From contig JAJZPX010000126.1 of the NCBI GenBank assembly GCA_021811025.1, forward strand, positions 1-6,125: a stretch of DNA of 6,125 bases, given 5' to 3'. Position 1 is the stretch's first letter. Each line of letters starts with the position of its first letter. The translations under genes were made by a program, and so were the position numbers. This DNA comes from Actinomycetes bacterium. Lineage in GTDB: Bacteria; Actinomycetota; Coriobacteriia; Anaerosomatales; JAJZPX01. This document shows positions 1-5,259 of the stretch, piece by piece. A model generated the notes under the pieces. It did no database searches and was not told the DNA's origin. It worked only from the letters and a program-made list of their open reading frames with translations.

Positions 1-76
1 TGACGGCAAGCCCGAAGACCTCCTCGAGCGCCGCCTGCGCGGCAAGGCGCTTCATGTCGTCAGCTGAGAGGCCCAT
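1..76 (-). CDS. 5' end of an unidentified minus-strand gene (partial)
   Basis: An ATG at 76-74 on the minus strand opens 25 codons with no stop before the left edge. The peptide begins MGLSADDMKRLAAQAALEEV and continues with VFGLAV. Nearly all codons end in G or C, as in the neighbouring real genes, which supports coding. A second ATG at codon 8 is an alternative start. No good Shine-Dalgarno precedes either ATG, so the start is uncertain. The AA-x-x-AL-x-x-V pattern loosely recalls the first helix of some small metabolic enzymes, for example ribose-5-phosphate isomerase A, but the residues after it do not fit that family well and I do not assign a function. It is divergent from the genes to its right. 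Confidence 0.45.
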   Translation of the reverse strand, partial: MGLSADDMKRLAAQAALEEVFGLAV

Positions 77-148
77 GCGTGAAGGGTACCCGAGCGGGGG
101 CGCGGGTCACACGCTCCGGCGCCCGCGCCCGTATCGCAAGGAGCACTT

Positions 149-258
149 ATGCGTGCGTTCGTCGCCTATTGCACAAGGAACGACTCCTCCGGGAGGTCGC
201 CGAGGCAATCGCGGCGTGGTCGCGCGAGCGCGGATGCGATGCAGCGGTGCGGCGCTGA
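149..258 (+). pseudogene. Remnant of a flavodoxin-like gene, frameshifted and truncated
   Basis: A strong Shine-Dalgarno AAGGAG (138-143) stands 5 bases before ATG 149. The first frame reads MRAFVAYCTRNDSS (149-190). The second frame, from 193, reads EVAEAIAAWSRERGCDAAVRR and stops at TGA 256-258. Joined with one missing base near 190-192, this gives the start of a flavodoxin fold: beta strand 1, the FMN phosphate-binding loop in the pattern xTRxxSS/TRE, and helix 1 with VAEAIA. The rest of a flavodoxin (about 110-140 further residues, including the second flavin loop) is absent: no frame between 259 and 417 resembles it. In the first frame the ORF would run only to 283 (44 codons, arginine-rich tail). 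The good ribosome site suggests recent decay. A sequencing error could explain the frameshift but not the early stop as well. Flavodoxin-like identity is from recognition of the N-terminal pattern only. Confidence 0.6.
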
Positions 259-380
259 GCTCGCGCGCAAGGCGCGGGGCTGACACTGCAATCACGGATG
301 CCCTCCGACCCGCATGTTCCTGGAATCTGATGGAGCCTGAACGGCACAGGCGGCTGCCAGCATTAATGTTCTTTGAGAAG

Positions 381-397
381 CGCCGCAGGGGGCGGCG
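381..397 (+). repeat. Short GC hairpin ahead of the metalloprotease gene
   Basis: CGCCGC (381-386) and GCGGCG (392-397) can pair around a 5-base purine-rich loop, ending about 8 bases before the ribosome site of the metalloprotease gene at 418. It has no T-run, so it is not a classical terminator. It may be a 5'-UTR structure or chance in GC-rich DNA. The rest of 259-417 shows no convincing promoter; an AT-rich patch at 362-370 is the only -10-like stretch. Confidence 0.25.
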
Positions 398-417
398 GGT
401 CCAGAAGGGGGGACGGC

Positions 418-1002
418 GTGAGGAAGGGGAGAGTCGTCGCGTTCGCGCTCGTGTTCGCGCTCGCGATGACGCCATCGGCAGCATTCGGCTACAGACTGCT
501 CGGCCACCGACTGAAGTACGGCGTGGGCGACTGCGGGGCGAGCACCCAGTACTACTACATCGACTCGAGCGCGTGGGCGTTCGCGCCCACGTGTGAGAGC
601 GCGATGAGCGACTGGGTTCACACCACTTCCCGTCTCGGGATCACGACACCGATCTCGTACAAGCGTACGACGGTCAAGTCGTCGAGCCGCATGGACATCT
701 ACTCGAAGTCCTACGTCTTCCCGTCGGGAGTGCTCGCCGGGACGCAGTTCTTCAACGGGAGCACGCTCGCCGACCCGTCGGGCACGGACTGGGTGTGGGG
801 CAAGATCGCCTTCGACCAGCCGTACTACAGCCAGCTCTCCAACTTCAACATGAAGGGCACAGCCTCACACGAGATGGGCCACGTGATGGGGCTCAACGAG
901 AACAACTCGAACATCTACGCGGTCATGTGCCAGCTGGGATGCGGGCGAGTCGTGTGCAATGCGCAGAAGGACGACCTCGCCGGCATCAACTACCTCTACT
1001 GA
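418..1002 (+). CDS. Secreted matrixin-like zinc metalloprotease
   Basis: The 194-residue protein is predicted to be exported and to cut proteins outside the cell. The GTG start at 418 is chosen because a purine-rich ribosome site (405-412) lies 5 bases upstream and the product then begins with a clean signal peptide: MRKGR, a hydrophobic core to about residue 19, and a likely cleavage near AFG-YRL at 24. A TTG at 373 in the same frame would add 15 unlikely Gly/Arg/Ser-rich residues. The catalytic stretch HEMGHVMGLNE covers residues 151-161: H151 and H155 are metal ligands and E152 is the general base. AVM at 168-170 fits the Met-turn, and DDLAGINYLY at the end matches the C-terminal helix of matrixins (family M10). 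The third ligand position is E161 instead of the usual His or Asp. There is no propeptide. Five cysteines (39, 59, 171, 175, 180) suggest disulfides with one left free. The downstream lipoprotein gene follows or overlaps, so the two are probably one operon. Confidence 0.88.
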   Translation: MRKGRVVAFALVFALAMTPSAAFGYRLLGHRLKYGVGDCGASTQYYYIDSSAWAFAPTCESAMSDWVHTTSRLGITTPISYKRTTVKSSSRMDIYSKSYVFPSGVLAGTQFFNGSTLADPSGTDWVWGKIAFDQPYYSQLSNFNMKGTASHEMGHVMGLNENNSNIYAVMCQLGCGRVVCNAQKDDLAGINYLY

Positions 1003-1738
1003 GAGCAGAAGGAGAACCTCAGCGATCAGATCATCGTTGATCAGCGCCGCGCTCGCGCTATCGCTCCTCCCTGCCGGCTGCACGAGCGGCGCACCCGCGA
1101 CACCGAAGAGCTCGCAGCCGACCCGTGACGTGCCGGCTGGGTCCGGGGCAAACACCACAAGCACGCCGGGGCGAAGCGTCACCGTCGACACCGACCGTGC
1201 CTTCGTCTGCCGGACCGTCGCCGACCTGATGGAGCGATCGGACCTCGTCGTCGAGGGGACCGCGCTCGCGGTCGAGTCCTTCGACTACGACACGACGACG
1301 TACAGCAAGGTGACGCTGCAGGTGAAGAAGTGCCTGTGGCCCGCGGACGCCGTCAAGTCCGGCGACACGGTCACCGTCGTCGAATTGGGCGGCATCACCT
1401 CGGAGGCCGCCCTGATCCGTGCGAATGGCAACAAGTTCGGACAGACGATCGGCGCCAAGGAGGAGAACGCCAAGGTGCAGATCCTGTTCGACGGTGCGCC
1501 GCTGCCTGTCACAGGCGAGAAGGTCACCTACTTCCTCGCTCGCGACGCGCTCGGCGTGCTGTCCGAGGACTACTACGCGGTCGTGGGCGCGGAGCAGGGC
1601 AAGCTGAAGCTCTCGAACGGGCGATTCCGCCGCTTCGTCGGGAAGGACAACGAGGGCCTGTTGAGCGATCTCGACGCAAACGAAGAGCAGCTGGCCGCCG
1701 AGGTCGCGGCAGCGCCCCGGAAGGGCACCAAGCGGTAG
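959..1738 (+). CDS. Lipoprotein paired with the metalloprotease; function unknown
   Basis: The reading frame encodes a membrane-anchored lipoprotein: a hydrophobic signal core (ISAALALSLL), a lipobox LLPAGC with the lipidated Cys at residue 41 of the longest form, then a Ser/Thr/Pro/Gly-rich linker to about residue 80. A compact folded domain follows (about 80-228), with SDLVVEGTALAVES, a beta-rich TLQVKK...SGDTVTVVELGG, GEKVTYFLARD and VVGAEQGKLKL. The tail is charged and Ala/Glu-rich. From memory, domains with a SDLVVxGTV start and a GExxxxFL core occur in many bacterial exported proteins and often near matrixin-like proteases; I cannot name the family. The start is doubtful. ATG 959 is the only canonical start giving a charged N-region, but it overlaps the protease gene by 44 bases and lacks a ribosome site. 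TTG 1037 has no ribosome site and no charged N-region. A non-standard ATC at 1025 is discussed separately. The gene converges on purL. Confidence 0.82.
   Translation: MRRRTTSPASTTSTESRRRTSAIRSSLISAALALSLLPAGCTSGAPATPKSSQPTRDVPAGSGANTTSTPGRSVTVDTDRAFVCRTVADLMERSDLVVEGTALAVESFDYDTTTYSKVTLQVKKCLWPADAVKSGDTVTVVELGGITSEAALIRANGNKFGQTIGAKEENAKVQILFDGAPLPVTGEKVTYFLARDALGVLSEDYYAVVGAEQGKLKLSNGRFRRFVGKDNEGLLSDLDANEEQLAAEVAAAPRKGTKR
1008..1013 (+). promoter_or_regulatory. Strong Shine-Dalgarno without a canonical start codon
   Basis: AAGGAG lies 6 bases after the metalloprotease stop codon. No in-frame ATG, GTG or TTG occurs at normal spacing in the lipoprotein frame. The codon 11 bases downstream is ATC (1025), which would open the textbook lipoprotein signal MRSSLISAALALSLLPAGC. 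The site therefore argues that translation of the lipoprotein starts at 1025, either from a rare ATC start or from an ATG changed by mutation or sequencing error. Confidence 0.5.
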
Positions 1739-1749
1739 CACGCGTACTG

Positions 1750-1785
1750 GTCGAAGAGCATCTCGGGGCCCCCCTCCCCTTCGAC
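1750..1785. terminator. Hairpin between convergent genes
   Basis: GTCGAAG (1750-1756) and CTTCGAC (1779-1785) form a perfect 7-bp stem. Inside the loop, GGGG (1765-1768) can pair with one of the C-runs that follow. It sits in the 60-base gap between the lipoprotein stop (1738) and the purL stop (1799), the right place for a bidirectional terminator. There is no T-run on either strand, so intrinsic termination is not proven; it could instead protect the 3' ends of the transcripts. Confidence 0.4.
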
Positions 1786-1798
1786 TGTCGCCACGTCG

Positions 1799-4069
1799 CT
1801 ACGCCACCGGCGGCTGAGCGCTCAGCTCCTCCGCCTGCAGCTCCGTCTCGCCGTGCACCAGCCGCTCGAGCGTGGGCTCGTACGCCTCGCGCATCCGCTC
1901 GAGCGAGACGTCGGCGATGCCGTCGATCCGCAGCCGCGTCCCGCCGACCGTCCCGATGACCGCGAACGGCACGTCGTGGCGCTCGATGAGGTCGACGAGG
2001 CGCTCGAAGTCCGCTTCGGCGCACGTGACGACCGCGCGGCCCTGCGACTCCGAGAACAGCGCGCTCACGGCCGGCAGCTCCGCCTCCTCGAGGTGGACGT
2101 CCGCCCCGAGCCCGCCCGCGACGCAGCACTCGGCGAGGGCGACCGCAATGCCGCCCTCCGAGCAGTCGTGCGCCGAGCGCAGCACGCCTTCGCCTATCGC
2201 GTCCGCGAGCGCGGCTCCGAGCGCGCGCTCGGCCGCGAGATCCACCGCCGGAGGCCGCCCGGCCGCCTCGCCATGCGTGACCTTGAGGTACTCGCTGCCG
2301 CCGAGCTCGTCCTGCGTCGTTCCGAGGAGCACGATCGCGTCGCCCGCCTCCTTGAACGCCGTCGTGCAGTGGCGCTCGACGTCGTCGATCACGCCCACCA
2401 TGCCCACGACCGGCGTCGGGTAGATGGCTTTGCCGAAGCTCTCGTTGTAGAAGCTCACGTTGCCCGAGACGACCGGGACGCCGAAGGAGCGGCAGGCGTC
2501 GGCGAGCCCGCGCACGGACTCGTAGAACGTCCAGAACACGTCGGGCTTCTCGGGGTTGCCGAAGTTGAGGCAGTCGGTGATCGCGGCCGGCCGGCCGCCC
2601 GAGCACGCGATGTTGCGCGCCGCCTCGGCGAACGCGATCTGCGCGCCCACGTACGGGTCGAGGTAGCAGTAGCGGCCGTTGCAGTCGGAGCTGACCGCTA
2701 TCCCGCGCTTCGTCTCCGCGCCGCGCCCGGTGTCCGCGATCCGCAGCACCGCCGCATCCGAGCCGGGCACGACGACGGTGTTGAGCATCACCTGGTGATC
2801 GTACTGCCGCCATATCCAGCGCCGCGAGCAGATGTTGGGCGATGCGAGCAGGTCGAGCAGCGTCTCGCTGAGTGCCTCGACGCCCTCCGGCTCCGGCAGC
2901 GAGTGCGGGTCGAACGCCTGCACCTCATCGAGGTATGCCGGGCGCTCCCTCTCGGGCTCGTAGCACGGCGCCTCGGACGCGAGCGTATCGGCCGGCATGT
3001 CCGCGACCACCTCGCCGCCCTGACGCACCACGAAGCGCCCGGTGTCGGTGACGGTGCCGATCACGGTCGAGAGCAGCCCCCACTTCGAGCACGCCGCCCG
3101 CGCGGCGTCGAGGTTCTCGGGCGTCACCACCGCGAGCATGCGCTCCTGCGATTCGGAAACCATGAACTCCCACGCGGTCATGTTCTCCTCGCGCGCGGGG
3201 ATCCGCTCGACGTCGATGTCGAGCCCCACTCCGCCGCGCGACGCCATCTCGGAGGCGGACGAGGTGAGCCCGGCGGCGCCGAGGTCGCCGAGAGCCACCA
3301 GCAGCCCGGCGTCGAGCAGCTCGAGGCACGCCTCGATGAGCAGCTTCTCCTCAAACGGGTCCCCGACCTGGACGGCCGGCCGCTTCTCCTCGGCCCGCTG
3401 GTCGAACTCCTGAGACGCGAGCACGGAAGCTCCGCCGATGCCATCGCGGCCCGTCGTGGAGCCGATGAGCAGCAGCTGGTTGCCGGGACCGGCCGCCACG
3501 GCGCGGGTCAGGCGCTCCTCGCGCATCAGGCCCAGCGACATCGCGTTGATGAGGCAGTTGCCCTCGTACGCCTCCTCGAAGTACACCTCGCCGCCCACCG
3601 TCGGCACGCCGAGGCAGTTGCCGTAACCGCCGATGCCGGCGACGGAGCCCTCGAAGAGGTAGCGCTGCCGCGGCTTGTCGAGGGTGCCGAAGCGCAGGCT
3701 GTCGAGCGAGGCGATCGGGCGCGCACCCATCGTGAAGATGTCTCGAATGATGCCGCCGACGCCGGTAGCGGCGCCCTGGTACGGCTCGATCGCGCTCGGG
3801 TGGTTGTGCGACTCCATCTTGAACGCCACCGCCCACCCATCGCCCACGCCGATGACGCCGGCGTTCTCGCCCGGGCCCTGGAGCACGTACTCGCCCGTCG
3901 TCGGGAAGAGCCGCAGGGTGGTGCGCGAGTGCTTGTAGCTGCAGTGCTCGCTCCACATGAGCGAGTACATGTACAGCTCGGTCGTCGACGGCTCTCGCCC
4001 GAGTATGTCGACGATCTTCGCGTACTCGTCGGCGGTCAGGCCGAGGGCGGCGTAGAGCTGGTCCGGCAT
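1799..4069 (-). CDS. purL: Phosphoribosylformylglycinamidine synthase subunit PurL
   Basis: PurL is the ATP-dependent synthetase subunit that converts FGAR plus ammonia to FGAM, the fourth step of de novo purine synthesis, in the cytosol. It normally works with PurQ (glutaminase) and PurS. The product has 756 residues, as usual for the small PurL type. Visible hallmarks are SEHCSYKHS with the catalytic-region His at 42; ESHNHPSAIEPYQGAATG followed by VGGIIRD (residues 86-110), the nucleotide-binding region of the AIRS-like domain; GDLGAAGLTSS; YVGAQIAFAEAARNIACSGG and ITDCLNFGNPEKP in the second half; PVVSGNVSFYNE; and HDCSEGGIAVALAE near the end. The ATG at 4069 is chosen because GGGAG lies 7 bases upstream and the protein then starts like other PurL proteins. 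The frame stays open to 4378, but those 103 extra residues look like translated spacer. No purS, purQ or purF is adjacent in the window, so purL stands alone here. Confidence 0.97.
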   Translation of the reverse strand: MPDQLYAALGLTADEYAKIVDILGREPSTTELYMYSLMWSEHCSYKHSRTTLRLFPTTGEYVLQGPGENAGVIGVGDGWAVAFKMESHNHPSAIEPYQGAATGVGGIIRDIFTMGARPIASLDSLRFGTLDKPRQRYLFEGSVAGIGGYGNCLGVPTVGGEVYFEEAYEGNCLINAMSLGLMREERLTRAVAAGPGNQLLLIGSTTGRDGIGGASVLASQEFDQRAEEKRPAVQVGDPFEEKLLIEACLELLDAGLLVALGDLGAAGLTSSASEMASRGGVGLDIDVERIPAREENMTAWEFMVSESQERMLAVVTPENLDAARAACSKWGLLSTVIGTVTDTGRFVVRQGGEVVADMPADTLASEAPCYEPERERPAYLDEVQAFDPHSLPEPEGVEALSETLLDLLASPNICSRRWIWRQYDHQVMLNTVVVPGSDAAVLRIADTGRGAETKRGIAVSSDCNGRYCYLDPYVGAQIAFAEAARNIACSGGRPAAITDCLNFGNPEKPDVFWTFYESVRGLADACRSFGVPVVSGNVSFYNESFGKAIYPTPVVGMVGVIDDVERHCTTAFKEAGDAIVLLGTTQDELGGSEYLKVTHGEAAGRPPAVDLAAERALGAALADAIGEGVLRSAHDCSEGGIAVALAECCVAGGLGADVHLEEAELPAVSALFSESQGRAVVTCAEADFERLVDLIERHDVPFAVIGTVGGTRLRIDGIADVSLERMREAYEPTLERLVHGETELQAEELSAQPPVA

Positions 4070-4158
4070 GAGGCGGCTCCCAGCGGTAGGCGGGCGGCAA
4101 GCGCCGCGGCATGAGTGGCGGGCCTCGGCTGGTCCGCTCGATGCCGTGGGCCACGAAC

Positions 4159-4164
4159 ATTGTA
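4159..4164 (-). promoter_or_regulatory. Possible -10 box for purL
   Basis: On the minus strand this reads TACAAT, 5 of 6 matches to the sigma-70 -10 consensus, about 90 bases before the purL ATG. It sits in a locally AT-richer patch of an otherwise GC-rich spacer. No good -35 hexamer is found at 16-18 bases, so the call rests on the -10 box alone. The remainder of 4070-4264 shows no gene and no other clear signal. Confidence 0.35.
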
Positions 4165-4264
4165 GCCGAGGCACGCGGCCCGGGAGCATCCTGACGTGCC
4201 GGGCTACGAGCCGGTAGAGAGCGCCCGCTTGACGCGGCGAGGCGGGACTTCTCCCCAAGGGCGT

Positions 4265-4301
4265 GGCACAATCGGTGCCGAGCGTTCTGCAGACTGCAGA
4301 A
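4265..4301. repeat. Two adjacent short inverted repeats left of the cassette boundary
   Basis: GGCAC (4265-4269) and GTGCC (4275-4279) flank AATCG. TTCTGCAG (4285-4292) and CTGCAGAA (4294-4301) form a perfect palindrome around a single A. They end 7 bases before the inferred left cassette boundary at 4308/4309. The last bases before the boundary (AATCAGGAG then TTATGC) resemble the L'-R' end of some attC sites. However, no R'' heptamer of the form RYYYAAC is found upstream at attC distance. They could be a degenerate attachment site, an operator, or unrelated. Confidence 0.4.
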
Positions 4302-4339
4302 TCAGGAGTTATGCCGGACACGGCGGACGTTTGGGCAGC

Positions 4340-4369
4340 TTGACTACGGGTGACAATCGTGTGCACAAT
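4340..4369 (+). promoter_or_regulatory. Promoter of the toxin-antitoxin operon
   Basis: TTGACT (4340-4345, 5 of 6 to the -35 consensus) and CACAAT (4364-4369, 4 of 6 to the -10 consensus) are separated by 18 bases. Transcription would start near 4376, leaving a leader of about 17 bases before the antitoxin ATG. It lies inside the inferred cassette, so the cargo does not depend on an external integron promoter. Confidence 0.6.
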
Positions 4370-4383
4370 CGGATACACGATTG
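4353..4383. promoter_or_regulatory. Operator-like inverted repeat over the antitoxin promoter
   Basis: CAATCGTGT (4354-4362) and ACACGATTG (4375-4383) form a perfect 9-bp inverted repeat with a 12-base spacer. The spacer contains another copy of ACAATCG (4365-4371) in direct orientation, 12 bases from the first (4353-4359). The set covers the -10 box and the probable transcription start. Phd/YefM antitoxins usually bind such palindromes and repress their own operon, so this is the likely binding site of the antitoxin, alone or with the toxin. Confidence 0.6.
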
Positions 4384-4392
4384 GAGGCCGTC

Positions 4393-4677
4393 ATGAAGTT
4401 CGTCAGCGTGCGGGATCTCCGTGGCAAGTCGGGTGAGGTCTGGAAGGAACTCCCTGCGGAGCGCGAGATGGTCATCACCAGTAACGGCAGGCCGGTAGCC
4501 ATTCTGGCTGCTGTCAACGAATCCAACCTCGAGGAGTCGCTCGCGGCGTTCCGGCGCGCGCGGGCGATCGATGCGGTTGCCGCCCTGCAGCGTGAGTCCG
4601 TCGCCCGGGAGACGGACAAGCTTACTGCTGGCGAGATCGAGGCGGAGATCGCTGCCGTGCGCAAGCGGCGTAGGTGA
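4393..4677 (+). CDS. Phd/YefM-family antitoxin
   Basis: The 94-residue protein matches the Phd/YefM antitoxin pattern: MKFVSVRDLRGKSGEVW at the start, then EREMVITSNGRPVAILAAV (about residues 23-41). That N-terminal fold dimerises and binds DNA. The C-terminal half (about 45-94) is Arg/Glu-rich and helical, ending in LTAGEIEAEIAAVRKRRR, and would wrap and inhibit the toxin. ATG 4393 is preceded by GGAGG (4383-4387) at a spacing of 5; an in-frame TTG at 4381 overlaps the ribosome site and is rejected. The stop overlaps the toxin start (GTGA at 4674-4677), which implies translational coupling. Expression is probably autoregulated through the palindrome at 4353-4383. Family identity is secure; which subgroup it belongs to is not. 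Confidence 0.92.
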   Translation: MKFVSVRDLRGKSGEVWKELPAEREMVITSNGRPVAILAAVNESNLEESLAAFRRARAIDAVAALQRESVARETDKLTAGEIEAEIAAVRKRRR

Positions 4678-5081
4678 GAATCGTCCTCGACACCAACGTG
4701 CTCGTCGCAGGGCTGCTCTCGCCGTTCGGCGCACCCGGTCAGATCGTGCGCCTCGTGTCGTCTGGTGAGCTCACGCTGTGCTTTGATGCACGCATCCTCG
4801 CTGAGTACGAGGAGGTCTGCGGTCGCTCCCGGTTCGCCTTCGACCCGGACGCGGTCGCGGCGCTGCTGGACTTCGTCGTCTTCGCCGGCGAGACGGTTGC
4901 CGCCCCGCCGCTTGAGCGGTCGCTGCCCGACCACGACGATGAGCCGTTCCTCGAAGTCGCGTGTGCAGCGCACGTCGACTACCTGGTCACCGGCAACCTG
5001 GTGCACTTCCCCGAACAGTCGTGTGAGCCGGTGACGGTCATCTCTCCCGCGGGGTTCGTGGAGCGATACAGAGCACAGTAG
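4674..5081 (+). CDS. PIN-domain toxin of a type II toxin-antitoxin system (COG1569-like)
   Basis: The 135-residue protein is a single PIN domain, a magnesium-dependent ribonuclease fold; relatives inhibit growth by cutting RNA when the antitoxin is lost. It begins RIVLDTNVLVAGLLSP (first acidic residue D6), has E44 in ILAEYEEV, an acidic cluster D86/D88/D89 in LPDHDDEPFLEVA, and D102 followed by YLVTGNLVHFP, the signature of the COG1569 PIN group. It ends with VISPAGFVERY, also typical. All acidic positions of the active site appear to be present, so the toxin is probably functional. The GTG start at 4674 overlaps the antitoxin stop; no separate ribosome site is needed with coupling. The attC-like palindrome begins 13 bases after its stop, as in integron cassettes. 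The RNA target cannot be read from the sequence. Confidence 0.92.
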   Translation: MRIVLDTNVLVAGLLSPFGAPGQIVRLVSSGELTLCFDARILAEYEEVCGRSRFAFDPDAVAALLDFVVFAGETVAAPPLERSLPDHDDEPFLEVACAAHVDYLVTGNLVHFPEQSCEPVTVISPAGFVERYRAQ

Positions 5082-5094
5082 GCAACGGCGTGCC

Positions 5095-5192
5095 GCATAA
5101 CACGCGCTTCCAGCAGACTGCGCCGCCTCGTGAGCTACACTCAGGTCGAAGCGTTTCGGGGCGGCTTGCAGCTGAAGCGCTACACGTTGGGC
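5095..5192 (+). other. attC-like integron recombination site (98 bp)
   Basis: The two ends are GCATAAC (R'', 5095-5101) and GTTGGGC (R', 5186-5192, consensus GTTRRRY). Inside lie GCGCTTCCAGC (L'', 5104-5114) and GCTGAAGCGC (L', 5171-5180), which pair fully except for one extra C in L''. On the bottom strand this leaves an unpaired G, like the extrahelical base that guides IntI on folded attC. Next, 7 and 5 bases remain unpaired, then GCCGCC (5122-5127) pairs with GGCGGC (5160-5165). The variable loop holds two mini-hairpins: TGAG/CTCA (5131-5143) and CGAA/TTCG (5147-5158). R'' and R' pair at 5 of 7 positions, normal when the next cassette differs. Length is within the usual attC range. Deviations are R'' with A at a Y position and a shorter left R-L spacer (2 against 5). 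Confidence 0.72.
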
Positions 5193-5259
5193 GGACATGT
5201 CGGCTCCGCTTGCCGAATAGCGGTACAGTAGGGGTCGGTGAGCGGCAGGGGGAGGCATA

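Larger units (their letters stand above)
4309..5186 (+). mobile_element. Putative integron gene cassette carrying a toxin-antitoxin pair
   Basis: The segment has the layout of an integron cassette: a short leader with its own promoter, a compact operon, and an attC site starting 13 bases after the last stop codon. In known cassettes the six bases after the G of the left core site complement the R'' heptamer of the same cassette's attC. Here GTTATGC at 4308-4314 is the exact complement of GCATAAC at 5095-5101 (7 of 7). The right core is GTTGGGC (5186-5192), fitting GTTRRRY. If excised by recombination between G and TT, the circle would be 878 bp, a common cassette size. Toxin-antitoxin pairs with their own promoters are frequent cargo of sedentary integrons, where they stabilise arrays. 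No integrase gene is in the window, and the left neighbour is purL. Boundaries are inferred from sequence logic alone. Confidence 0.6.

Noticed and set aside
54..596. A 180-codon plus-strand open frame crossing the flavodoxin remnant and the protease start
   Set aside because: It is arginine-rich throughout, overlaps the signal peptide region of the protease in another frame, and matches nothing recognisable.
1058..1741. A 227-codon minus-strand open frame antisense to the lipoprotein
   Set aside because: It is a shadow frame; the plus strand shows a lipobox, linker and folded domain in the expected order.
1853..4114. A 753-codon open frame on the plus strand antisense to purL
   Set aside because: It is the codon-position shadow of a GC-rich gene: Arg/Ala/His-rich composition, no domain pattern, no ribosome site. 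PurL on the other strand is unmistakable.
4311..4343. Ten-codon mini-ORF (MPDTADVWAA) after AGGAG at 4304-4308
   Set aside because: The ribosome site is only 2 bases from the ATG, and the ATG coincides with the GTTATGC core that the cassette model already explains. Nothing suggests a leader peptide.
4266..4372. Ten-base direct repeat GCACAATCGG at 4266-4275 and 4363-4372
   Set aside because: The copies are 97 bases apart and on either side of the inferred cassette boundary. The second is explained by the -10 box and operator, and one such 10-mer repeat may be chance.
4070..4378. N-terminal extension of purL by 103 residues
   Set aside because: The extension has spacer-like composition, crosses the candidate -10 box and the inferred cassette edge, and the ATG at 4069 has a proper ribosome site and a family-typical start.
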